Positions 55,089-64,000 of a stretch of 64,000 bases of DNA are shown piece after piece; position 1 is the first letter of the stretch; the number at the start of each line of letters is the position of its first letter. Made by a program: the position numbers and the translations under genes. This DNA is from Scilla litardierei. Lineage: Eukaryota; Streptophyta; Magnoliopsida; Asparagales; Asparagaceae. The notes beneath the pieces are model-generated. The model was not told where the DNA came from, ran no database searches, and saw nothing but the letters and a program-made list of their open reading frames with translations. Where the stretch lies: positions 137,466,448 through 137,530,447 of the forward strand of contig CM061136.1 in NCBI GenBank assembly GCA_030789695.1, read 5' to 3'.

Positions 55089-57088
55089 ATGGCTTCTCGT
55101 TTCGAGTTCGGAGGCGGTAGCCGAGTGGGGGAGGAGGAGCTGGTGGAAGAGGGGGCGTTGCCGCGGGGGGTACGGTGGTCTAGGGAGAGGGGGTCATGGC
55201 GCACCGTTGCTCCGAGGGTGATTGGGTCCCTCCAATGTAGGTCGGACAGGATTAACATCAGGGAGATACGCATGCGGTTCATGCGACTGCCCTATGAGGT
55301 ACGGGTCACCGGGTCGGAGGAAACGGTGTGCTCGCCTGGAGATAATGAGTTCAGGGTTTATGTCCTGTCATTCGAGTTGGGGCTCCGTTTCCCGATCCAC
55401 TCGTATCTGCTTTATCTATTGAACTTCCTGGAGTTGCCGATATTTGCCCTAGCGCCCCGGTCCTGGGGCTTGTTGGTGGGGTTCGTCGTCTTGTGTCTTG
55501 CCTGCTCCTTGAGTCCCTCCCTGGCGTTGTTCCAGCATTTCTTTGTAGTCCAGAAGAGGGGAATGTATCATTGTGTTTGTTCTAGGAGAGGACGAGAACT
55601 TATCCGCGGGGTGCCCGACGATGTCGGCGAATGGATGAGGGAGTTCGCCTTCGTGATGATGCCGAGCGACGTGGTGTTGATGTCGAACTGGGGGGCACGG
55701 AACCCTCTAGTGAATGAAAGTGTGGAGCTGACTGGGGAAGATCTAGCAAAAGCTCAGATTCTGATGGAACTGCCCGAGGCGTACCGTCAGCTAGCAAGTT
55801 TGACGCGGAGCAGTCGGCTCGCCCAGGACTTTTGGTCCCTAGGTATCTTTGGCATTTGGTAAACCTTTAGCTAGGCTTACCCTGATCTCTTTTTCCTTCG
55901 TAGGTGGAGACGTGATGCGAGGGCCAGAGGAGGTGTCGGGATCGGCCGGAGTCCCCGTCACGGAGGACACTGGTCCTTGCGAGAAAGGCAAGGGGGTGGC
56001 GCGCGAAGTAGGATCCCGGGAACGGGGAGGCGAGGTCCCCCGTGGGGAGAGAGCGCACCCGGGACGGAGGGCGGCCGAATCAGGTATCTCTACCGGTGGG
56101 CCCGGCGATGATCTCCCTGCGGGCTCGTCCGCACGGGAGGTAGGTCCCTCCGTCCAGCCTGGGGTATCGGAGGTGGTCGAGCCTCGCAAGGCGCGCTCGG
56201 TTCAGAAGTGGCCATACGGGATCCCTTCTTGGGATATGGGGAGGTCGATGAGCCCGAGTTGGGAGGGTGCCCTCATTCATTTCAAGAGGACTCGAGAGGA
56301 AGTCGAGGCGTTTCCGGATGACCGCCTCCATAAGTTGTCTTTTCGAGTGGGCCGTGACGAGTCGATATTCGAGGACGCCGGGGTGGCAGCGCGCCTCGCG
56401 GAGTATTGCATGTTACCGCGAGACCGCGAATCCTTGACTCGCGTGGGGGCGGAACGGTTGTGCGGCTCTGCTGTATGGCACGTCGTGCAGGTAAGCCGGT
56501 TCCCTCGTCTCGCCCTTAGGCTTTCTTTACTCGTGCCACGCTAATTCGGGTCTTTTGTAGATGGTTACGAACATGGTAGTCCTGCGGGGTCGCACTCCTG
56601 TGGCCGCCACCAGAGCGGCTTTTGAGATAGCGAGGGCGAACCTCGGCGAGGTCAAGGTGAAGCTGAGGGACATAGAAGCGGAGCTGGAGAAGGTTAGGAT
56701 GGCCTGTGAGGTAGAAAAGGGGCGGGCCACGTACTTTGATTTGTCAAAAGCTACGGTCGAGCGCCAACTCGTAGAGGTGACGCGGAAGAGGGATGACATC
56801 CGGTCGAAGCATGCTGTAGAGTTGGCTAGCAAGGAGACTGTGATCGCGTTACAGAGGCGACAGATAGCCAGCCTAAAGGAGGCCTTTGAGGTGGAGAAGA
56901 GGGAGAAGGGTATCGTGATGTGGCGGCTGGAGGAAAAGCGGTAAGTTGAGGACGGAGTGATCGAGGCCGCTATCCACCGCTACCATGACGAGCATGTTGT
57001 GCCGATGTTGCAAGAGGTAAGGGATGCGGGAGTTTGCCAAGTGGCGAGAGATGTGAGGGCTCGGTCGGCCGAGAGGCGACGTCGCTGA
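55089..57088 (+). pseudogene. Antisense ORF copy A, spliced, one premature stop
   Basis: Exon 1 55089-55842, exon 2 55904-56490, exon 3 56561-57088; introns of 61 and 70 bp are GT-AG and keep the frame. Exon 1 has the domain shared with copy B and with the first Tat aORF (MRLPYEV, FELGLRFPIHSYLLYLLNFL, RSWGLLVGFVVLC, EWMREFAFVMMP). Exon 2 is Gly/Glu-rich then RSVQKWPYGIPSW and DESIFEDAGVAARLAEYCMLP. Exon 3 is a coiled coil (KVKLRDIEAELEKVRMACEV). A TAA at 56942-56944 interrupts a frame that otherwise runs to TGA 57086-57088. No known enzymatic motif; function unknown. Confidence 0.65.
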
Positions 57089-57958
57089 GAAAGTGGGTTT
57101 GGGGAATCATGTACCTTCTTGTATGAGGGTTAAAACCAATGTCTTGTTGTAGTGTGCGGATGGCTTAATGTATAGCTTTGCTATTTGGATAAATGCATTG
57201 AATTGGTCTTGTGTCGGACTGTCTTCTTCCTTGTTGTGTCAGTAGACCATTAGTTTTGTGAGGGACATCATTGCCCCCAACTTCGCTATGCCGAGGATAT
57301 TTGGGTCGTCGGGAGAGGGAAGTTGAGATGTACCTCGTTTACCAGGGGTTTGTTGCGAAGCAAAGTGTGATTCCAGGTGGATCACAGAAGCGGGGCGAGG
57401 TGAAACCGAAGTCCGAAATTGATTATGCGATGCATTCTTGCTTCGGCCGCCCCGACGGAGGCCGGACTCATCCTGGGTACGAGCGGCTGATAGAAAGAAG
57501 AGGCTAAGGGTGGCGTAGTTTCGAATGGGGGCAATCATTTCGCCGGGATTTGGGCGGGAATCAAAGGGGCCTGTTGGCGGTCGCGTGACTAGACGTCATC
57601 CTGGCGATTCGACGGCGGGCGGGAATCGAAGCGACCCGACTACTTCAAGGCTGACGCGTGGCAGAAGTGACGGCTGCCATTACGCGAAGCGTCAGACCAC
57701 GTGGATCGACGCAGGAGAGAGAACGGATTGATGACACGTGGCGCGAGGCCGACGGTCACGATACTTTGCGTAGTCGCGTAAAAAGATCTCTGGGTGGGGA
57801 GCGAAGCAGAGCTGATTGTTGGGCGAAGGTTTTCCTAGCGGCTGGGGTTGTCGGAGATTTCATTGCCCTTGCTGGAGTTGTCCTCGTGGAATCGGTCGCC
57901 GACGTAGCGTTGCCGTCCGAGTCGTCGGAGCCCTTTAGGTAAGAGGTCTGTTTTATCG
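57089..57958 (+). other. Spacer between antisense copies A and B
   Basis: It contains ATTGCCCCCAACTTCG (57269), similar to ATTGCCCCCGGCCTTCG at the PPT before copy A (54594). The tandem duplication therefore seems to include the upstream region down from the PPT, not only the ORF. Confidence 0.45.
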
Positions 57959-60160
57959 ATGTCTTCCTCGACGTCTTCGTTTTGTGGTCAGGGGTCGAGG
58001 GTGGTTGGGGAAGGGAGCTCCGTCGCGGAAACTGGGGAGGTGCCCCTCGAGATTGCGGGCGTGAAGTCGGTGCTGAAGAGGTCCATCGCGGAGATCTTCG
58101 AGTTGTATGTCAGGCCACCGTATTCTGTTCACGAACCGGACGCGCAAGAGAGGGTGTGTTTCGCGGGCGACCACGAGGTGGGAGTGTATGTGTCCTCCTT
58201 CGAGCAAGGGTTGCGCTTCCCCCCCATCCATTCGTGTTAGATGTGTTGAATTTTCTGGGGCTGCCCTTGTATCGTCTGATGCCCAATGCCATTAGTGTGG
58301 TTATGGGTTTCCTTGTGCTGTGCGTGAGTAACCAGGTTCGCCCCTCGCTGTCTTTGTTTCGCTATTTCTTCACGGTGAAGAAGCTGAGGTCCTGCTATTA
58401 TCTCTCCGCGAAGAGGAGCCATCCGCTCATTAGGGGGTTGCCAGGGAAGATTAAGGGGTGGCGCAAGCAGTATGTGTTTGTCTGCGTGCCAGAGGATGTG
58501 CTGATGAGATCAGATTGGGGGGAGCTGAATCCCGAGACGATGGAGGGGGTTGAATTGGGGGACGAGGAGAAACAGGTGGCACAGTTTCTAATGGCGATAC
58601 CGGGGGAGGGCCGAGACTACCAGACGCTCGCCCGGGCTGAGATGATAGCGTTGAACATCTGGCCCGAAGGTACAATAGATTTTGGTATTAGTGCATCTGA
58701 AGTGCTTACCTTGAACTTTCTTTCTTTGGCAGGTCGCACACTGAGTTTGTCCCTTGAGGAGATGATGAAACGAGCTGCGGAGCAGGCGGGGCAAACGTCA
58801 AAGAGGACGGTCCCCAAGAGGTTGCGAGAGGAAGGCGTGGTGGGGAGTTCGACGAGGGGGCAGGCGTCCACGAAGAGGAGGAAGCTGCCTGCGAGCTCGT
58901 CTGTCCCTGATGCTCCGGGACGGGGGAGAATCGGTCAGCAGGGGGGCGGGTCCGGGGAGGGGATCGCAACCCCCGTTATCGACCTGGAGGGCGGGGACGA
59001 AGGGTCGACTGGAGGAGGGGTGGAGGCCCCCGAGACATGGTCATCTAGCCCCCCGGGTACCTGCTGATGTGGAGGGGGTAACCGTTACCGACCAGCAGGG
59101 GAGGGTCGGGACGTCGGGCGGCCCGGCCAAGTCGGCCGGCTGGGACAACTGGCCCTACAGATGTCCGTTGTTCGGTCTGGAGAGGGCCGCCGAACCCAGC
59201 TATGAGGCCTCGCTTGTCCGTTTCAAGGCTAAGAGGACCGAAGTTGAGGGCTATCCTGACGAAGCTCTTCATCGGGCGCCGTTCAAGGTGAGGGATGATG
59301 AGTCCGTGTTCGAGGATGGTGGCGTGGCGGCGAGGCTGGCGGAGAATATTTTCTTGCCCCGCGACAGGGTGGCGCTGGAGGCGGTGGAGCCTGAGGGTTT
59401 GTGTGGAACCGCGGTGTGGCATGGCGTCCAGGTAGGTTGTGTAAGCCGGGTGATGTTTGCCAGTGGATTTTTTTGAATACCCTAAATGGGTTCTCTTTTG
59501 TTGTGCTGGCCATCAATTTGACGCTTGGAGCGATGAGGCACGTGCCAGCCATAAATAAGGCCAAGGGTGCCATTGCTAGAGTAGCGGCCGAGTTCGCCGC
59601 CTTTCGTAAGAGTGCTGGCGAGGGAATGGCGAAGGAGAGGGAGCGGTGCAGCCAGTATGAGGCGGAGGTAGAGCGCCTGAAGGCGGTCCTGGTCGATCAT
59701 GAGGTGCAGGCGACCGCGGCTAGAGATAGGTCGAAAGAGCTGGAGGAGGCCCTTGAGAGGGAGGAATCGCGTGCGGTGGATCTGGCGGGTCGTGCGAAGG
59801 CCGCCGAGGAGGAGTTGGCTCGGAAGGTCGAGGAGTTTCGCTCGCCTCGTGGATGAGATGTCCAGGGGCCTAGAGACAGGCCGTGAAGAGGGTCGCGAGG
59901 AAGGTCGAGCGGAGGGGTGGGAGGCCTGCTTGGTCCGGATAAAGGAGAGGGTGGCGGGCCTGTCCCCGCCAATTGAGCTCGACCTCGACGGACTCGCAGC
60001 TTGCGGCGACGAGGAGGAGGAAGGGGACGGCGAGCGGGTGATCGGCGAGGGAGGCGGGGACGTCGAGGCGGAGACCGGCAAGACGGGGGGGGATTTCCCC
60101 GAAGGGGACGGGAGGGCGACTGGCGGATGCGCAGTCGGTGCGGGGAACGTAACAAAGTAG
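57959..60160 (+). pseudogene. Antisense ORF copy B, spliced, several frameshifts
   Basis: A paralogue of copy A, 2.87 kb downstream in the same orientation. Exon 1 57959-58669 (SIAEIFELYVRPPYSVHEPD, FEQGLRFPP, VLDVLNFLGLPLYRLMPN, VMGFLVLC, WRKQYVFVCVPED). Exon 2 starts 58733 and ends 59430 (WDNWPYRCPLFG, DESVFEDGGVAARLAENIFLP). Exon 3 ends 60160 with a coiled coil, EEGREEGRAEGWEACLVRIK and an acidic Gly/Glu tail. Frameshifts lie in a 7-C run at about 58218, near 59000-59070 and near 59845. Splice sites match those of copy A in position, except the last acceptor, which I could not fix. Confidence 0.65.
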
Positions 60161-61730
60161 TTTTGTATATGTGTTAAGAAAGAAAGAAAGTAAAGTTTTG
60201 TGGGGTTGATACCCGTAATTTTGTAATTTTCAGACTCTGAGTGTGTGGAGATTCCCTTTCTTGGCTATGTGTTGGTATTGCTGTCTCTAGCCCGGTGTAG
60301 GTCGAGCTACGTTTATTCCCTTTGTTAGGGTCGTGCGCCTGAGAATGTGTTTAGCCGGTTAGACTTTCTTTTTTACCCAGCCCGCTCCGGGGTGGCGGGG
60401 GGCGGTGGGGCGCGTGGCGTAGAGCTCGTCTCTCCCCTTTTCGGGGGTTATTCCTGTCCATGAGTGCGCCTAAATTATTGCTAATGGTCTACTGGGAGTA
60501 GTCTTTTCATTAGCTTTTATCAAAATTTAATGAACAGGGCAGGGACAGGATATGGTGTGTAGGTCGGTCCGCAGGCGAACTGTCGAGCCGTTCTACTTTG
60601 GTGGACGCCCTCGCTCCATTTGGCGCATCCCTCTCCGTCATCGTGCCCTTGAAGGGATGCAAGGTCACTTCAGAGGGTCTACGCACCGGCGGTGAATCCC
60701 CGGAGAGGTGGGGAGCGACGTGTCGGCGTCGGGGGCGGTTGTGGCTGCTTTATCCCTCGTTCCAGAATTAGGGGGAGAGGGAGCCTTGGTGGTTGCTCTA
60801 TTCCGCGGGGCTTTAGCCTTCCCGTCGGTTGGAGTCGACGTAGGACGGGTGTGGGAAGGGGTGGTTCACCACCGGTTTGCTCCTCTCCCTGGCGTAAGTG
60901 GTCCAGGAGAAGTCGAGGGGTGGAAGGCGGGGCGCTCCTGATGTAAGAGGAATAGCCTATCGGTGTGCTCCGGCGCAGGGGGGTGGGGGGTGAGTCTGGT
61001 GAGGCTGGTGCGACTTGGTGGGTGCTGGAGTGCCCGATGGGGTGATTTGGCAGGTCTGCCCCGTCCATCGGGTTGTCGGCCTGCCACGCCCGCGCACGCG
61101 GGGCGTCCTTGGGAGGGCAGGGTATGCCGTTGGAGCTCCAGTTCTCGTGCCTTAAGTTGTCTAAGGGAAGTCAGGGAGCCGCGGGCGGGGTGCCCCTCGT
61201 GTAAGAGGAGTAGCCTATCGGGGGTCATCGTGTCGGGGGAGACTGCCCGCCGGAACAGTTGGGGTCCCTCGCATTTTCTGCACCTTCTTGGGGGAGAGTG
61301 TGGCTGAGGGATTGGCCTTCCCTCAAATTATCTCTTTCGTCCCCTCCCTTTGAGGGGGCCGAGGGGGTATTTATAATGGTAGCTCTTTAGTCTTCCCCCT
61401 CCCCTTAATGTGATGAGCTGGAGCCAGCTTATTTGAATCGTGCCCTTCGGTACCTGCCCCTGATAGGTGGCGCCCGATGTGACTCATCAACCCCTGTTTT
61501 TCAGCGGGTGTGCTGTTACCAGTGGCGCTTGCCCCAAGCGTCTTTTTGGGTTTGATGGATCATTTCGGTCGTCGGCTTTATTGGTGTCAGGTGTGGCTCA
61601 TCAGTTTTGGACCTGCGCGAGGGTTGCCTCAATCCGCGAGCCCTGATTCGTATCCTGATGTTTGAGTTGAAGAATCACGGGCCCGCTTTGGGAAGGGTGG
61701 GTAGCTAGGCCCTTGCCACCCTTATAGTCG
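60161..61730 (+). other. Non-coding Tat-like interior with a ~260-bp imperfect repeat
   Basis: TGTAAGAGGAATAGCCTATCG (60939) recurs as TGTAAGAGGAGTAGCCTATCG (61199), each preceded by a GGCGGGG segment. The GC-rich frames around them overlap on both strands and look non-coding. The rest shows nothing I recognise. Confidence 0.5.
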
Positions 61731-64000
61731 GGTGGGCATTGGGCCATCGCCTACCACGCATATAGCGCTCCGGTTTGGGTGGCGAAGCTCCGTAAGCTTG
61801 CCCTGGAGGTCTTCGTTAGTGGGGGGAGCGAGCGCGTAGCTTGGCCCATACCCCTCTCTGGTTTGGGTGGCAAGGATTGGTCCTGCCCCGGAGTCTTTGA
61901 GAGGGCGGGTATTGAGCCGTCGCCTACCCCGCATATGGCGCACCGGTTTGGGTGACAAAGCTCCGTAAGCTTGCCCCGAAGGTCTTCGTTGGTGGGGGGA
62001 GCGAGCACGTAGCTCGGCCCGTGTCCCTCTCCGGTTTGGGTGGCGAGGATTGGTCCTGCCCCGGAGCCTTTGAGAGGGCGGGTATTGGGCCGTCGCCTAC
62101 CCCGCATATGGCTCTCCGGTTTGGGTGGCAAAGCTCCGTAAGCTTGCCCCGAATGTCTTCGTTGGTGGGGGGAGCGAGCGGGTAGCTCGGCCCGTGCCCC
62201 TCTCCGGTTTGGGTGGTGAGGATTGGTCCTGCCCCGGAGTCTTTGAGAGGACTGGTATTGGGCCGTCGCCTACCCCGCATATGGCGCTCCGGTTTGGGTG
62301 GCAAAGCTCCGTAGCTTGCCCCGGATGTCTTCGTGGGTGGGGGGAAGCGAGTGCATAGCTCGGCCCGTGCCCCTCTCCGGTTTGGGTGGCGAGGATTGGT
62401 CCTGCCCCGGAGTCTTTGAGATGGCGGGTATTGGGCCGTCGCCTCCCCGCAGCCTCTATAGTCGGACGGGTATTGGGCCGTCGCCTACCCTGCATATGGC
62501 GCTCCAGTTTGGGTGGCAAAGCTCCGTAAGCTTACCCCGGAGGTCGTCGTTGGTGGGGGGAGCGAGCGCGTAGCTCGGCCCGTGCCCCTCTCTGGTTTGG
62601 GTGGCGAGGATTGGTCCTGCCCCTGAGTCTTTGAGAGGGCGGGTATTGGGCCATCGCCTCCCCGCAGCCTCTATAGTCGGACGGGTATTGGGCCGTCGCC
62701 TACCCCGCATATGGCGCTCCGGTTTGGGTGGCAAAGCTCCGTAAGCTTGCCCCAGAGGTCTTCGTTGGGGGGGAGCGAGCGCGTATCTCGGCCCGTGCCC
62801 CTCTCCGGTTTGGGTGACGGGGATTGGTCCTGCCCCGGAGTCTTTGAGAGGGCGGGTATTGGGCCGTCGCCTCCCCACAGCCTCTATAGTCGGACGGGTA
62901 TTGGGCCATCGCCTACCCCGCATATGGCGCTCCGGTTTGGGTGGCAAAGCTCCGTAAGCTTGCTCCGGATGTCTTCGTTGGTGGGGGGGAGCGAGCGCGT
63001 AGCTCGGCCCGTGCCCCTCTCCGATTTGGGTGGCGAGGATTGGTCCTGCCCCGGAGTCTTTGAGAGGGCGGGTATTGGGCCGTCGCATCCCCGCAGCCTC
63101 TATAGTCGGACAGGTATTGGGCCGTCGCCTACCGCACATATGGCGCTCCGGTTTGGGTGGAAAAGCTCCGTAAGCTTGCCCCGGAGGTCTTCGTTGGTGG
63201 GGGGAGCGAGCGCGTAGCTCGGCCCGTGCCCCTCTCCAGTTTGGGTGGCGAGGATGGGTCCTGCCCCGGAGTCTTTGAGAGGGCGGGTATTGGGCCGTCG
63301 CCTCCCCGCAACCTCTATAGTCGGACAGGTATTGGGCCGTCGCCTACCCCGCATATGGCGCTCCGGTTTGGGTGGCAAAGCTCCGTAAGCTTTCCCCAGA
63401 GGTCTTCGTTGGTGGGGGGAGCAAGCGCGTAGCTCGGCCCGTGCCCCTCTCCGGGTTGGGTGGCGGAGATTGGTCCTGCCTCGGAGTCTTTGAGAGGGCG
63501 GGTATTGGGCCGTCGCCTCCCCGTAGCCTCTATAGTCGGACGGGTATTGGGCCGTCGCCTACCCCGCATATGGCGCTCGGTTTGGGTGGCAAAGCTCCGT
63601 AAGCTTACCCCGGAGGTCTTCGTTGGTGGGGAGGAGCGAGCGCGTAGCTCGGCACGTGCCCCTCTCCAGTTTGGGTGGCGAGGATTAGTCCTGCCCTGGA
63701 GTCTTTGAGAGGGCGGGTATTGGGCCGTCGCATCCCTGCAGCCTCTATAGTCGGACGGGTATTGGGCCGTCGTCTACCCCGCATATGGCGCTCCGGTTTG
63801 GGTGGCAAAGCTTCGTAAGCTTGCCCCGAAGGTCTTCGTTGGTGGGGGGAGCGAGCGCGTAGCTCGGCCTGTGCCCCTCTCCGGTTTGGGTGGCGAGGAT
63901 TGGTCCTGCCCTGGAGTCTTTGAGAGGGCGGGTATTGGGCCGTCGCCTCCCCGCAGCCTCTATAGTCGGACGGGTATTGGACCGTCGCCTACCCCGCATA
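61731..64000 (+). repeat. Tandem array with unit length 173 then ~215 bp
   Basis: The landmark GCATATGGCG recurs at 61758, 61931, 62104, 62277, 62492, 62707, 62920, 63134, 63351, 63566, 63781 and 63996. The first three spacings are 173 bp; the next eight are 213-217 bp. The longer unit contains a ~42-bp extra segment (CTCCCCGCAGCCTCTATAGTCGG plus a second GGGTATTGGGCC). Each unit has two CGGTTTGGGTGGC half-unit starts. The array runs off the window. Confidence 0.9.

Larger units (their letters stand above)
53434..64000 (-). mobile_element. Second Tat-like gypsy element, 3' part (continues past window end)
   Basis: From the left: 3' LTR, PPT, two + strand spliced genes antisense to the element, about 1.5 kb non-coding, a tandem array. 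The first Tat-like element has the same order (gag, array, antisense ORF, 3' LTR), which fixes the orientation. Gag, pol and the 5' LTR should lie right of 64000, if present. The whole segment is far more GC-rich than its surroundings. Confidence 0.6.

Noticed and set aside
55089..60160. Two tandem host genes with introns
   Set aside because: They resemble the antisense ORF inside the Tat-like element at 42072-49773, and they lie between a PPT plus LTR and a tandem array typical of such elements. Host origin is not excluded but is less likely.
61731..64000. Many 60-230 codon ORFs on both strands across the tandem array
   Set aside because: They arise because the GC-rich unit lacks stops in several frames. 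Units of 173 and 215 bp are not multiples of three, and both strands are open equally.

Overview
This is nuclear DNA from a plant, very probably a flowering plant with a large, repeat-rich genome. The reasons are GT-AG introns, a plant-type CW zinc finger plus methyl-CpG-binding domain (MBD) protein, and plant LTR retrotransposon lineages: chromovirus-like Ty3/gypsy, Angela-like and another Ty1/copia, and Tat-like gypsy with an antisense ORF. A Helitron, a hAT-like element, a TRIM and MITE-like fold-backs are also present. The species cannot be named from the sequence.

The one host gene I can support is a CW-MBD gene on the + strand, read as four coding exons: 109-899, 29511-29564, 29816-29988 and 50669-50892. 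Joined, they predict a 413-residue protein. The introns are 28.6 kb, 251 bp and 20.7 kb. Nearly all recognisable mobile DNA left of 50 kb lies inside its two giant introns.

Intron 1 (900-29510) holds, in order: a TRIM (1042-1630); a decayed LTR pair (2676-4145); and an old copia-like LTR split by a hAT-like element (5813-21175, 8-bp target duplication with one mismatch). The hAT-like element carries a 644-bp Helitron, a fold-back MITE, a minus-strand chromovirus lacking its 5' end, a plus-strand chromovirus lacking its 5' end, and an 8.1-kb minus-strand copia nested in the second chromovirus. A second old LTR relic follows, and in it sits a young-looking 5.1-kb copia (24002-29107) with LTRs of only about 100 bp.

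Intron 3 (29989-50668) holds a possible DNA transposon (30096-31297), a second copy of the Angela-like copia (33488-40948, target duplication CTTTT), and a 7.7-kb Tat-like gypsy element (42072-49773). The Tat-like element has decayed gag, no pol, a ~120-bp tandem repeat array and an ORF antisense to the element.

Downstream of the MBD gene, 50893-53433 is AT-rich spacer with two inverted-repeat elements. From 53434 to the window end lies the 3' part of a GC-rich Tat-like element on the minus strand: a 1.16-kb 3' LTR, a polypurine tract, two tandem paralogous spliced genes on the + strand (antisense to the element; 55089-57088 and 57959-60160), then a tandem array whose unit length switches from 173 bp to about 215 bp. 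The spliced antisense gene pair is the least ordinary object here.

All ages, lineages and domain calls are by eye; no alignment or database search was run.
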